This document shows, piece after piece, positions 31,801-42,931 of a stretch of DNA of 64,000 nucleotides. Under the pieces are notes generated by a model. That model ran no database searches. It had not been told where the DNA came from and worked only from the letters and a program-made list of their open reading frames with translations. The translations under genes and the position numbers were made by a program. This DNA is from Bryum argenteum (taxonomy: Eukaryota > Streptophyta > Bryopsida > Bryales > Bryaceae): contig CM073325.1 in assembly GCA_037043015.1 (NCBI GenBank), positions 6,241,001-6,305,000 of the forward strand, given 5' to 3'. The stretch's first letter is position 1, and every line of letters starts with the position of its first letter.

Positions 31801-34800
31801 AGTTGCTATCGCTTGACTATCAACCTGATATTCAGAAAATAGTAATAAAAGGGTAAGAATCGGTCAACGTGGTAGTATATAAATTATGTAACAAGCTTCA
31901 TTTTGGACAAACTACCAAGTGTTCACCTTCTGCTACAATTCGAGTTTTATTGTACATATATTAGATTTTATGTTACCTGGTCACGTGTAGTGAGCACTAG
32001 TGATTTATTTTTTTATTTGAACTTCTAAGATAGAAAATTTAATTTGAAGATCCATTAGATTTATATAATTGTCACAATGTATGGACATTAGAAACATATG
32101 AATGTACTTATTTCTACGGACTATTAGAGTATAACAAAATCACGTCTATCCCACTACCAGATGTTGAATTTCGTACAAAGGTTTTATAATTATATGTCAA
32201 AACCTATACTATTGGTTCTCCCAAACCCCTAAACGACCAAATGGAAGTTCGACACCACATCTTGTAGTAAAAAAATATACTATAATTATGTGTTTTTTTT
32301 AGCATATTGAAAAATTTGTGCAAACTTTGGAGGTTTAAACATTTTAGGTTTAAATGTTGTCAAATCATGTTTTATTTTTTTGTGAATCTAATATGTTCTA
32401 CAAAGAAAATCTAAATGGAAAAAAAGGAAGTTTGTATTACATTTTGGAATAGAAAAAACCAAAACCACAAAACATTAAGATCTCTATGTTTCATTTGTAA
32501 GCGGCTACCATCCTCCTATAACCCTATTTGGTTTACTTAAAGCCTCGTCCTCATACGGAAATACCGGATTCACTTGGTCCGGTATTGTTCATCATACTTC
32601 AACTATTTATAGTTTTTGAATTTAAAAGCATCATTAATCCAATAAACTATCCAATGATAGATATATACTTATACTTCCAAGTATGAAGATTAATTATTTT
32701 AAAGATTGTCAATTAGAGCTCATTGAAGAAAATTATAATTTTAAGCGATTCGATGAAATCCACGGTAAATAAGATACGTCCTAAAAGCCATTAGATTGGG
32801 AGTAGAAGGTAATTCGACCTCAATTTCAAGTATAAGTATCTAGAGGCGTGGTATCGGGATTCAACACTTTGTGTAGTATGACAATATCACCAATCAATCT
32901 TCGTGCCAAAATATTTGGTCTTCTCTTTCTTTCAAAATCTATACAATCATAAGAAACACATTGGTGTCAATATGTAACACATGATGAAAACAACCTAAAA
33001 TCTAGGAAATTGGGGGAAAAAAGAGATAAAAGCTCAACAACATGCTCGTTAACTATCGTGCTAATGTAACATGTGACTTGTTGACACGACTATGAACACT
33101 TTAAAGACAAAACTTGTGAGAGTCTAGCGTACTTTGAATGACATTCAATTGCCTGTCTCATGAGACAACACATGCTGGATATGGTGGTTTCACAATCAGA
33201 CAAGCATTTGTGACCATCAACAGCACCAAGTTTTTAAACTGATGTTTTCACCACTTAAAGTATGCTAATTTGATTACGTTCTACTTTCCTTTACTCTTAA
33301 TTTCAATTGCGATTTGATCCGCTCACGCGACATTTTTGTTTTTCTTTTAGTAACACCGATATTGAGTCGCAAGTGGTTCTAAGTGGCCATGATTGAGCTT
33401 AACTGCTTCGTGCTAGTGATGGTCTTACATCGTTTTTATGGGTACATTCACCATGTAGAGTTTACGTTGTTTAGGATCAAATGTTGGAATGTTCACTTCT
33501 GTGTTGCTAACTATATTGCTTCCCTTAACTTCATGCAGGCAATTCAAATTTTATCATGGTTGGCCTAGTACAAGCCTAAGACCTTGGTCAAACATAAGTA
33601 ATTCAACTTCAAAGGCCCTTCTTTTATGATAAAAATGGCATGTGAATAATAATTGGATGAAAGATCCAAAACGGTGAGATCATGCCTTAAAACCTTATGT
33701 CCAAGTACCAAAAACAAAACTTGGAAAAAGTTAAATTTCCGTAGTTTGGTGAATTTTGAAGTTCCTGCGATCTTATATATTTTGGGTAGATAAACAAAGA
33801 TAAACCATAGTATGGGCGCTTTTGGGCAAATTCCAAATAGTATTTTAAAGCTTTGTAGTTCGAGTATACTTCTTAAGTTTTTTATTGTGCTCTTTGTAGC
33901 GGCATCCATATCAACTAGGACGTTCATGCGACGCACACATCGGAGTTTCAAATCCACTATTTTCCCAAATTCTTTTTGCCATATATGTGTATTCCTAGCT
34001 ATTACTATTTTTTCTATCTGACCTTAACTGACAAGGCTATACAATTTTTTTTGTAAGAGTAATAGAGAATTATCAGAAGGGTGATGGTCTGGTTGGGGTA
34101 CCCAAAAAGGTTGTCCCATGAACAATTGCACTCTATGTTGGTGTGACAAACATATCCATTTTTAAACTGTAATACAATAAGACTTCATTAGATGTAGTTT
34201 TAGTTGTCTATACTTATAATGTATCAAGAAAAAAAATTAAAAATGAAAAAAAATATTTTGAAGTAATTTTATTTGATTTTTTAGTTGAAAAAGTAAGTCA
34301 TGTCCCAATAACCTAAAATCCATAGAATCAAGCAAATGGAATATCAACCATTTTTATTTTAATATACTTTTTGAATATGACCTACATCTTCTTGTATAGA
34401 ATAAAAAATAATTTATTTAATAATAAAAAAATAAATTCATTGTGCACTACAATGCCTACAAATCCCCAAATTCAACACTTTTTCCCTCATCTATGAATGG
34501 ATCCAAAAAAAATAAAAAATCTAAAAGAAAATCTATAGGCATATATACTTTGATTTCAGTGAGGTGCATGATATTTTATTTTCTATTTTAGGCTCTTTTT
34601 ACTTGATTAAAATGACTAAATTAGACAAACTTTGGAGGCTTTCAATAAAAATAACCTAATTAGTGTGTCCAAAAAGTGATACCCCAAGCTTACCATTGCC
34701 CAGAATTAACAACAGAGGCAGAATATCAGCTGCGTGTTCTTGATTCTAGTATTGCTTAAGTGAGTCGGACGAAGTGAAGATAATCAAAGATTAGAGTCCT

Positions 34801-34977
34801 TTTTCTAGGTGTTGACTTGTAGCTTGATGCTCACAACCATGCCTAAAACCATTCCTGACTTGTAGCTCGGTGGTCAGTACACAAACTTCGTTCTTGTGCA
34901 CATTCGTTCGGGTTACAGGAGATTAGCACCTTTTCAATCAATGTGTGCCTCTTCCCTGAAGACTCGGCATTTCTTGA
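31801..34977. other. Transposon spacer, no gene
   Basis: AT-rich intergenic DNA inside the large transposon, upstream of both divergent genes. It would contain their promoters, but no distinct TATA-plus-start arrangement was identified. From about 33,580 to 34,020 it holds a repeat (separate entry). Confidence 0.5.
33580..34020. repeat. Dispersed repeat shared with 58,320-58,560
   Basis: The strings CAAAAACAAAACTTG(G)AAAAAGT, TTTGGT(G/A)AATTTT(T)GAAGTT and TTTTGGGC recur in order at both sites. Non-coding; open frames on either strand are incidental. Its presence inside the transposon suggests a later insertion or a captured repeat. Confidence 0.55.
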
Positions 34978-35811
34978 GCGGCGCTGCCTGGGGGTGCGTA
35001 CGCACGGGGTACGAGATCTGCAGCGCGTTCCTCAGTGTCCCGCCACGAGTCGCTCAGTGTCGCTCAGTGTCCAGCCATGAGTCCCCAGTCGTAACGTTGC
35101 AGAGATACCTGTTTTGCAGCTTTGAAACGTAGACATTCACAAGGTTTCGAAGTCTCGGTGACTTCAGAGCCGGCATACGTGCAGCAGAGTCAGCACAGGA
35201 GTCATCACAACGACGGCAGGAAGAATCAGCCAATCGTGCTCGGTCACGAAAACTCGAAACTCCAGAGGCCAAGGCGCAACGGCTGCAACAACAAGGGGAA
35301 TACGTAGCCAAAGTGAGAGCCGCAGAGTCGCCCGAGGATCGAGCACACAGTCGCACCAAAGAAGCGACCTACAAAGCCGCCGTCAGAGCCCCAAAGTCAT
35401 TGAGGAGCGAGCTCAAAGGTCGCGCGAACAAGCCGCATACATTGCCGAGCTCGAGAAACGCCCGAGGAAAGAGAACAATGGCTCCGACAACAATTGGGGG
35501 ATTCACCCTCACACTCTAGCGTTCGAATCGGGAGTCTCCAAAGACAATATTGTGATCTTTCGTCTGAGATTTTCGTATCGCGGGTCAGCGAGCTTTGTCC
35601 CGCCAGAGTTACTCGGTGTTCCACTACAAGTTCGGATACGAGTGCCGATACGAGTGCCGATACGAGTCCTCAAATAAGCGTCCCGACGCGAGATTTGCAC
35701 GTGAGTTGCCTTTCTTTCTAAACCCTAATCACATCCCCTCTTCCCCTAATCTTTCCCTCCGCCTCCCTCCTTACACCCCGTGCGTACGCACCCCCCCCCC
35801 CAGGCCGCGCC
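34978..35811. mobile_element. GC-rich insert bounded by inverted repeats
   Basis: Left 34978-35010 and right 35775-35811 are inverted copies around GGGGTGCGTACGCACGGGGT, with a C-run expansion on the right. The interior is much GC-richer than its surroundings. Between about 35,160 and 35,400 it encodes an Arg/Glu/Ala-rich helix with repeated RAAES units (IRAAESAQESSQRRQEE, then KVRAAESPEDRAHSR). No TSD was established. A poly-A run and AAAG repeats follow directly at 35,824-35,872. It may be a small DNA element, or a retroposed segment whose tail is that poly-A. Confidence 0.5.
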
Positions 35812-35818
35812 GAATAAA

Positions 35819-35823
<5 letters not shown>

Positions 35824-35852
<29 letters not shown>

Positions 35853-35872
35853 AAAGAAAGAAAGAAAGAAAG
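35824..35872. repeat. Poly-A and AAAG microsatellite
   Basis: A run of about 27 A followed by AAAG repeats, immediately after the GC-rich insert. It could be an RNA-derived tail. Confidence 0.85.
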
Positions 35873-38309
35873 AAGAAAAAGAAAAGATAGTTACAAGATG
35901 TCTGAACGACGAATTACGAGCCTTGAATTGAACAAGTTAGCAAGTACGCTGTGGGTGCATGATATCGAAATACAAAATGTCAAAATCTCTGTATTATTTC
36001 ATGCGTGGCGTTGGTGGCCATATTTCGACGAAACTTTTGATGATGTGATGAAATTTCAATATCTCTTTTTCTAAAGAAAATATACTGTAATGTTTATCTC
36101 ATTATGTCTTCTAGACAAATCAAGTAACCTGATGTTTCTTCAGTTCATGGTTTAGGTCACAAGGAAGTTCAGGTTATTGGATAACGGAGTTATAATCTTG
36201 CCATTACGTTCTTTGTTTGTGATTTAGTTGATCAGTTGATCAGAAAATTTCAAGATTGCATGTGCACTTGCGGCATGAATAAAGTATTTCAGTAAATAGT
36301 CGAAGAGAGATATAGTCGGAGATAAATTATTGCAGGATGCTCTTGTGCACGGGACGAAACAGAACATTCCAATTTCAGTAGCTTTGAATAGAGCTTTAGT
36401 CTTCAACACTGAACCCCCATTTTTCAAACACAATGGTGTGGTATCATTTTAATTATCGTCGTGGCCTACATATGTTTATGAGTTGATAATGAGTAGGCGT
36501 TATAGTGGTCCTTCCGTGTCTTCCTTTCTGCAAATCACTCTCCGTTAAAAATTAATGTAGAGAACCAATTATGGTGAGTTTTCAAATATAGTCTTCTTTC
36601 TCATACTCTTGTTGCGGTGACTTGTTTTCTTCTAGCAGCATTGCGCAAGCTCAATTACTTGTGTTTGGGGCATTTCACTCATGAGTTGCAAGCTGCATCC
36701 CAACTAGCTGCAAAAAGACTGGTAAGTTTGTGTTCCACTCCTCGGTCAATTCCTACGTAAGAGAAATGTGAGACTTTGCACGTAAGTAGCAATAAGAGCA
36801 GACCATTATAAGTTAACCATAATAAGTTGATAAGTTTAAGTGCAGTTTGTAGCACTGTCCCGCTTGATGCCCTGATTCTCATGGTTGAAGCTATCTGGGA
36901 GGAATCTCTCAAATATGGCGACTTTAATGAGGGAAAATTTTTCCAAGGCTTGCAAGATTTCTTAACCCCTAACTTTTCTTAAAACCCGAAACGGGTTTTG
37001 GAGGTTTCCGCAGGAGAAAAAATCAGCCAACTTTGATCAATATAATCTCACAAATGAGGAAGAATGAACGGTTCAAATTTGGTATGTGAGAAGAATGTCA
37101 AGTGAAATTTGAGATCTTACGGTTGAATTTTTGAATATTGCTTAGATTGAGATTTTTTGAGCTTAATCTAAAGGAAGGTCAAATTTTGTGACTTACACCG
37201 TTTTGCAACAAGGAAATTTAGGGGTTAAACAAAGCAAGAATGGGCAACAATCACTTCAATCCTGAAAAATTAAACCATGCTCTATATTACTCCACCCTCT
37301 ACCTTGTTGAGGTTAGCACTACTATGTCTTGATATCTCAGATCATACCGAGTAGCATCTATAGCTTCTTTGCAGATACTTTTACACCTAGTTTTTTAGGG
37401 TTCGTAGTTTGTCTCTATAGAAGAGTTCAACGGAGGGGGTGGTGGAGTTTCAATTTTTTTATATGATGATTATCTTGTCAAGGCATGGCTTTATAAATAC
37501 TATTATAAACTCCTAAATTTAACATTCACATTTGTGTGTGATATTGATTTTTGAGGAAGTATTTGAGTGTCAATTTATCCTTCATTCATAATGTATTAGA
37601 ATTTAAACATGATCATTTGAAGGCTCTATAAAATAGTATTTTTCAGATTCCCTAAATATTTTATGAGTTTCCAATAATCTAATTCACATTGATAAAATTG
37701 ATACTTTTTGCTTTATTTCGGTAGGATGGATATTGCTCTCATAAGAATTTTGAACCACATCAAGCTTGCTTACTTAACGGTTAGGCTTTCTTCCCAAGCA
37801 CTTACTTATCGAAGACATCATGTAAGATACCATATCTTGACAAGATGTATGATAGTTACAAGAATTCGTATTTGTTATAAGCCCAATGTAATGACAAGTA
37901 ATACTTATGATTTATTACAATATTGCATCTCCTAGTACATGCTTCAGTAGCTAAAAAAAGTGCCATGTATGGCATCGTATTTGAGCGTGATAAAGTTTAT
38001 ATATTGAAATTACTCTAAAATGAAAGGTATTAGTCGTAGAATATTCAATGTTTTCCTGAATTTGAATAAAATTTTATATGGTTTAGGATAAAATAAGTGA
38101 TAGTATAAATTGTCTTCTAGTAACCATTAACATTTTGCAAAACATTGGTGACCATGTTATCAACTCTGATATGATGTTCATAATTTTATGAAACCCGACA
38201 TTTCAACCGGCATAGATATTTTATACAAAGAACATTTTACGATATGAATTTTAAGAAAGCACAAAAGAGCTAGAGGTTTTTTTTTTAATACTCGTATTTA
38301 CAATTCTAT
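35873..38309. other. Transposon spacer upstream of the ParB/methylase-like gene
   Basis: AT-rich, no gene recognised apart from the TTAA-bounded MITE at 36,966-37,224. The promoter of the rightward gene should lie near the end of this stretch; no element is distinctive. Confidence 0.5.
36966..37224. mobile_element. TTAA-bounded MITE, type C copy 1
   Basis: Flanked by TTAA at 36962-36965 and 37225-37228. Ends are CCCCTAACTTTTC and, inverted, CCCCTAAATTTCC. The body (GGAGGTTTCCGCAGGAGAAAAAA, then an ATAATCTCACAAATGA segment) is shared with 55,843-56,165. It must have arrived after the large transposon, which it interrupts. Confidence 0.8.
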
Positions 38310-38351
38310 ATGTATTGTGTGATTCAAGTCAGGTTTCTTGTTGGAGACATC

Positions 38352-38768
38352 ATGGCACCAACGCTTCCAATCGACAAGGTCTGGGAGCAGTACGGATGGT
38401 GGATCGCAGTGGACGCGGAATCAAGGCCAATATTATGGCTCACAGAACATCCATTTCAAATCGGGAAGCGCACATCGGCATTGGGGAAGCCCTTCGCCGA
38501 ACTTCGGGCAATTAATCTCCGACCAGGCGATATGATCTATGCAATTTGCGTACCGGGGGTTGGTCAGAGGCCCGACAAAGACTTCCCTTTCAAAAAGTTG
38601 CTTCTCGCACCTATTCCTACAGATCTTCTTCAAAATCCAGGGCGATTGAATAACATAACCTCGTTGCAGACGTTTTGGCTCAACACAGATCTTGCGGTGC
38701 GTACTGCTAGACATGAGCATGTGTCGGCATGTTTAGCGTTATCTGAAGAGGATGATGGCACGAGCTAG
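38352..38768 (+). CDS. N-terminal module of the ParB/methylase-like transposon gene
   Basis: 139 residues from the ATG (MAPTLPIDKVWEQYGWW) to a TGA/TAG-type stop near 38,768. A beta-rich fold is suggested by RPGDMIYAICVPGV and FPFKKLLLAPIPTDLL, resembling a small domain that gates an RNA/DNA-binding module, but I recognise no family. It overlaps a second open frame starting at 38,752 that continues rightward, so either a frame change or an intron joins it to the rest of the gene. Confidence 0.5.
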   Translation: MAPTLPIDKVWEQYGWWIAVDAESRPILWLTEHPFQIGKRTSALGKPFAELRAINLRPGDMIYAICVPGVGQRPDKDFPFKKLLLAPIPTDLLQNPGRLNNITSLQTFWLNTDLAVRTARHEHVSACLALSEEDDGTS

Positions 38769-39141
38769 AAGATTTATGCGTGCTCATATCTCGTATGAGG
38801 CATTACAATGGTCGGAGCCGGAACGTGCAAGAGTTGAACATGCAAGTTTACTGGCTGATCCAGAGGAGACCGAACCTATTTATCGTGCGTTAGCAAGGCC
38901 GACACAATTGGATTGGCGGCCATCCACTACATTGCGAGCATCGAATGTTCGTACATCAACAATTGGTCGTCCATCTAAGCGGCCACGACATGACGAAGGC
39001 AACATAGCTTCGCGTTCGCTCGACGACCATCGCGTGGCGCGGGCCTGGACATCACAGAGACAGAGCATTGCCAATGCATGGCGAGGCCGTGGATCGATAG
39101 TCGACCAATCATTACCCATCGTAGATCATCAACATCTCTAA
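38752..39141 (+). CDS. Linker segment of the ParB/methylase-like gene
   Basis: Charged, low-complexity 129-codon stretch (RFMRAHISYEALQWSEPERAR; RPSKRPRHDEGNIA, which could be a nuclear localisation signal). It overlaps the previous segment by 17 bp in another frame. Probably a flexible linker of the same protein. Confidence 0.4.
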   Translation: MMARARRFMRAHISYEALQWSEPERARVEHASLLADPEETEPIYRALARPTQLDWRPSTTLRASNVRTSTIGRPSKRPRHDEGNIASRSLDDHRVARAWTSQRQSIANAWRGRGSIVDQSLPIVDHQHL

Positions 39142-39299
39142 ATGGATGTTCCCGTGACTTTGTCACCGTAGATGATGAGTTGTGCGACATTTCCGACCAC
39201 CCATCGGGGAATCGGAGGAAGAGGCGGAACATCTCAATATCCTGCTCCACTTCTAAGATTCTCAAAGCGCCCGCCCTACAAAAGAAGAAGTTGCGAGAG

Positions 39300-39574
39300 G
39301 TTCAATATGGGGCGACATTGTATTCAAGGCACACATTGACCGCATTATCGAAGTGGAGAATCCGGAGACAAACCATCGAATTTTGTCGCAGAAGAGGGTA
39401 TCAGAGATATATACCTTCTTACGAGATCCTCAAAATAGGATTGGAGTGAGTAAATTGGTACTTCGTCCTATCAAGTACCTTGTGGATATCGTTACCGACA
39501 CTGGTATGGTTGAACGTGAAGGAGTCGATTTCCGGTTAATGGAGCAAAATGAGAGTTTGAACGGATGTTTTTAA
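39300..39574 (+). CDS. ParB-like N-terminal half
   Basis: Reads DIVFKAHIDRIIEVENP, then ETNHRILSQKRVSEIYTFL, then IGVSKLVLRPIKYLVDIV. This follows the ParB N-terminal pattern: an N-P-R/H-like start, a helix with R-V-x-E, and an I-V-x-P strand. A frame change near 39,290 separates it from the preceding linker. See the next segment for the DGQH motif. Confidence 0.45.
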
Positions 39575-39852
39575 GCAATGGAGATGCTTCTGTAGACGGT
39601 ACTATGGGCTCTCAGTTATCTTGGCTTCAAGACCATATCATTTGGGAGCCTGTGGATGGGCAACACGTTGTAGCTGCTTGCAAGTATGCGAAGGAGCAGT
39701 GGATGAGCGGCAAGATCACTCATTCCGAGTTTCAGAAGACGTTTGAGCAACGGGAAGCTACCTTTGTTGTGTATGATAATCCACGACTTTACATTAACAA
39801 GTCGGTATGCTCAACAATGCGGAGTGGCAAAGAAAACAACTATCCACCATGA
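39565..39852 (+). CDS. ParB-like DGQH segment
   Basis: IIWEPVDGQHVVAACKYAKE matches the DGxHR-xxA motif of ParB/DGQHR nuclease-fold proteins, with Val replacing Arg after the His. FVVYDNPRLYINKSV follows as the next strand. A frame change near 39,810 leads into the methylase-like segment (…LNNAEWQRKQLST). In bacteria and phages ParB domains are often fused to N4/N6 DNA methylases, which supports reading this as one gene with its 3' neighbour. Confidence 0.5.
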   Translation: MFLSNGDASVDGTMGSQLSWLQDHIIWEPVDGQHVVAACKYAKEQWMSGKITHSEFQKTFEQREATFVVYDNPRLYINKSVCSTMRSGKENNYPP

Positions 39853-39943
39853 GTGAGGATTTGGTCAAGCTCAAGCGATATGGAATCTGTATGGTAGGCC
39901 TGATAACTCAGTTCGTTCAGATGATGAACGCAGGGCTATTGCA

Positions 39944-41005
39944 TTGGTGAGCGCAGCAAGTGCCGTGCGGAAAATGCCCTACGGAGGTGACAACAAGATT
40001 ACGACGTCGAGCTTGGGGAAGAACATGGAAGACCTAACTAAGCATGCCTGGAATCCCAACGATGAATGCTTTGAAGTTGTCCTTCAAGTTACCAAGGACT
40101 ACAAGAACGGCTTTTTGTTTTACAGCAAGGATGAGGAGAAGAGGTGGAAGGCGTTGGCACTAAAGAAGAGTCTAGACCCAAATGTAGATGTACGACCAAG
40201 GCGGAAGCGGATGACCGGACATTGGTTGAGGCCGTTGGGTAGAGTTCCAAGTTCATACTATCTAGAGGTTGCAAAAGCCTGTTTAGCTAAGCCAGTTGGC
40301 GAGGATGGACGAAGACCTCGTCAAGCTTTTTATTTCAACGGCGTCAAAGAGCAGAATCCAAGGACTCGTACCATTGCTGGTGTATGTGAGCGCATTATGA
40401 GACGAGAAGCGGTGATAAATACCATCCGTTGGTTGATGGTAGACAACAAGGAATCTTTCCCAAATTCCATGGAAGATTTCTTTCGTATATCTGTACGGAA
40501 GTATTTACCAGGAGGCAAGGAACAACTTGACAAATTTGCCGAGTTGTTGGATAGCAAAACAAGAACCAAATGGAGTACACCGCAGCGAGAGAAAGTGTCG
40601 AAGCTGAAAGACATATGCGACCTCATCCCTCCTTTCATCAAGGTACATTATGAAGTTGTTGCAGCAGGAGGGCAAGGCCACAATGCACCATCTCTACGTA
40701 GAGGAGTTGCAAACAGGGCCAATTGGGAGTGGCAGTTGCACGTTCAAAGGCCAGACCAAAGCAATGGAGAGGAACCAATTTTGATTCGATCTAGAAGAGG
40801 ATTATTCGGTTCAGAGTATGCAGAGTTGACACAGCCGTATTTGTGGATTATTGATTGTCGGCGTGGCGGTGGAAGACATGGCAATGGTCATTGGGAAGAT
40901 GAACAATTCACTAGAGTATTTGCACAGCTGGCGTTATGGATGACGTACCGTCGAACGATGGAATGTCATTTTCCTGTTACCACCGGCCGTGTTCGCCACC
41001 GATGA
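39944..41005 (+). CDS. Methylase-like segment 1 with degenerate motif IV
   Basis: 353 residues. The N-terminal 230 residues are helical and unrecognised. Near residues 300-330, PYLWIIDCRRGGGRHGNGHWEDEQFTRVF sits where N4/N6 DNA methylases have a strand ending D-P-P-Y followed by a W.EE.F helix; here the motif is D-C-R-R. It ends by running out of frame at 41,005 exactly where the next open frame begins (40,989), so the two belong together with a +1 shift or a short unrecognised intron. Confidence 0.5.
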   Translation: MVSAASAVRKMPYGGDNKITTSSLGKNMEDLTKHAWNPNDECFEVVLQVTKDYKNGFLFYSKDEEKRWKALALKKSLDPNVDVRPRRKRMTGHWLRPLGRVPSSYYLEVAKACLAKPVGEDGRRPRQAFYFNGVKEQNPRTRTIAGVCERIMRREAVINTIRWLMVDNKESFPNSMEDFFRISVRKYLPGGKEQLDKFAELLDSKTRTKWSTPQREKVSKLKDICDLIPPFIKVHYEVVAAGGQGHNAPSLRRGVANRANWEWQLHVQRPDQSNGEEPILIRSRRGLFGSEYAELTQPYLWIIDCRRGGGRHGNGHWEDEQFTRVFAQLALWMTYRRTMECHFPVTTGRVRHR

Positions 41006-42332
41006 ATTGATTACGAAGCTCAAGCTTCCGGAGGGTTGCTCTCATCGACGTGGATGTTGGGCATTTGGTCAGACCTCGGTTAATCATCCTCTAAATTTTA
41101 CAAATGGAGGGCGCTTACAGCAGGCAGTTGAACCAATAGGTGATATCATTATTTGTCTGCAACACCCAATTGGAGCATCTGCTGGGCCAAACTTTGTTAC
41201 TAGGCGCCGCCGACTTCCTCTTTTATTTGACGATAACCGTGGTGAAGCACAAGAGCTTTCTATTGTTGATGCTCTCGAGAGATCTCCATCCGAGTTATCA
41301 AGACTTGTGGATTCGTACTTGCCTCGAGGTTGGGGTTTGGTAGCATGTAGCATGTCAACTGCGATTCCGACTATCTTGCATTCGAATTTCCAGGGATCCG
41401 ATATCATTGTCATTGACAATTGTAACGAGAGACTTTCGTTCTTGTACAATGAGTTGTCCAACAATTTCCACGGCCAGTTGTTGATGTCTGACGACATAGG
41501 TGGAACGGATAGTGCTCCTGGTGATGTGCATGCTACCGAAGATGCGATTCCATTATCGAGGGATGGTGACGATGATGTGGATTTCTACACTCAGTTCAAT
41601 GAGAGATTGCCACGTGAATATGGGACGGACAAATCCACACCTGACAGTCGTTCACCCGACACGCAGCAAAGCAGTGAAGCAGAAGAAGGAGAAGATGAGG
41701 AGGAAGATGGACAGGAAGATGAAGACGAAGACGAAGATGAAGGTGAAGAGGAGGGAGCACCTATGAGAGATGTGGTTACTCCAACGTCGCCGCCGCATGT
41801 GGAAGTTTGTGTAGAGGAGACACCCATGGAGATGGCGGATGATACTCGTACAGTGAACGTTCATTCAGAGACACCAGTGGAGGGAATGAACATATCTATT
41901 TCTCAATGGCCGGAATCAGATGGATATGCTACTGATTCTCTCAGATTTTTCTCGGTTGTGAGTAGAAGTAGGCAACCATTGGTGCCTACTCAATCACAGT
42001 CTGGATTTGGGACACAAAGAAGTACAGAAGATACTGGAGGAAGTATTGGACCAATATTGCCATCTGTTACAAGACATAGCGAATCGGGGGACGTTGCTGA
42101 ATTTAGGAGGACCTTCACTACACCGATGACATTTAGAGATGGCTTCTATTATGATGCGGATGGCGTAAGGCGCACGCGCATGGCGACCCTGGTAGCTTTA
42201 GATATGAAACAAATCAACATCAATCGGTCTTGCGAGATACTCCGGTGCGGAGGATGTGTTGGTTTAAATGGTCAATACACCATAGAATACGCTACGGAGT
42301 CGCATCACCATAATATGATGGAGACTTTGTAG
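40989..42332 (+). CDS. Methylase-like segment 2, acidic region and C-terminal domain
   Basis: 447 residues. Residues 1-60 contain ATDELITKLKLPEG and HRRGCWAFGQT. A strand GDIIICLQHP follows at residues 51-60. Residues 95-155 (SELSRLVDSYLPRGWGLVACSMSTAIPTILHSNFQGSD... with DIIVIDNCNERL) have the shape of the methylase AdoMet-binding region, where D-x-F-x-G-x-G is expected, but the loop is A-C-S-M-S-T-A. Residues 228-262 are almost pure Asp/Glu. The last 70 residues hold a possible zinc-binding CEILRCGGC. Catalysis is doubtful; a DNA-binding or decoy role is possible. Confidence 0.5.
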   Translation: MFATDELITKLKLPEGCSHRRGCWAFGQTSVNHPLNFTNGGRLQQAVEPIGDIIICLQHPIGASAGPNFVTRRRRLPLLFDDNRGEAQELSIVDALERSPSELSRLVDSYLPRGWGLVACSMSTAIPTILHSNFQGSDIIVIDNCNERLSFLYNELSNNFHGQLLMSDDIGGTDSAPGDVHATEDAIPLSRDGDDDVDFYTQFNERLPREYGTDKSTPDSRSPDTQQSSEAEEGEDEEEDGQEDEDEDEDEGEEEGAPMRDVVTPTSPPHVEVCVEETPMEMADDTRTVNVHSETPVEGMNISISQWPESDGYATDSLRFFSVVSRSRQPLVPTQSQSGFGTQRSTEDTGGSIGPILPSVTRHSESGDVAEFRRTFTTPMTFRDGFYYDADGVRRTRMATLVALDMKQININRSCEILRCGGCVGLNGQYTIEYATESHHHNMMETL

Positions 42333-42436
42333 TCATACCATAACTTAGCATATATGATGTTTAGGTGACTAGTATAGTGTGATTGATATGTTTGCTTTTG
42401 AAATGGTATGTTTTATTATAGTATGTGATATTGAAT

Positions 42437-42492
<56 letters not shown>

Positions 42493-42675
42493 AATATAGA
42501 GTTTTATACCTTATACTTTATCATTGTATTTGGGGTTTTATCATTACATCTCTTAGAAATTGTATTTGTAGAACGACATTATAAAGTCATTACATGAAAC
42601 AAAATGTATAGGATTAGGTTCTTGTAAGTATATGGTCAATGTCATTCTCAGAAATGGAATAAGAATGAAATATTG

Positions 42676-42754
<79 letters not shown>

Positions 42755-42931
42755 ATTTCAAGGAAATAGTGAAAAGTATTCACCTACGTAGACATCAACA
42801 AACCAATATTTAATGAAATTATTACAAAAATATAGCAAAAAAAAATATTGGAATTTTGTTTTATTAGTTAAAAAAAAACAAAAAATTGCTCCAAATCTTA
42901 TTGTTATTGAGCGCCAATTAGCGCACTTGGC
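42333..42931. other. Transposon right subterminal region with AT microsatellites
   Basis: Contains two (AT)n runs at 42,441-42,488 and 42,682-42,749. No gene. The TGA-to-TIR distance (about 600 bp) matches the 3' side of the left gene (about 600 bp), giving the element a symmetrical layout. Confidence 0.7.

Noticed and set aside
33565-33957. 130-codon minus-strand frame
   Set aside because: Lies in a dispersed repeat also found at 58,320-58,560; no protein similarity.
42379-42783. Tyr/Ile repeat proteins
   Set aside because: Translation of AT microsatellites.
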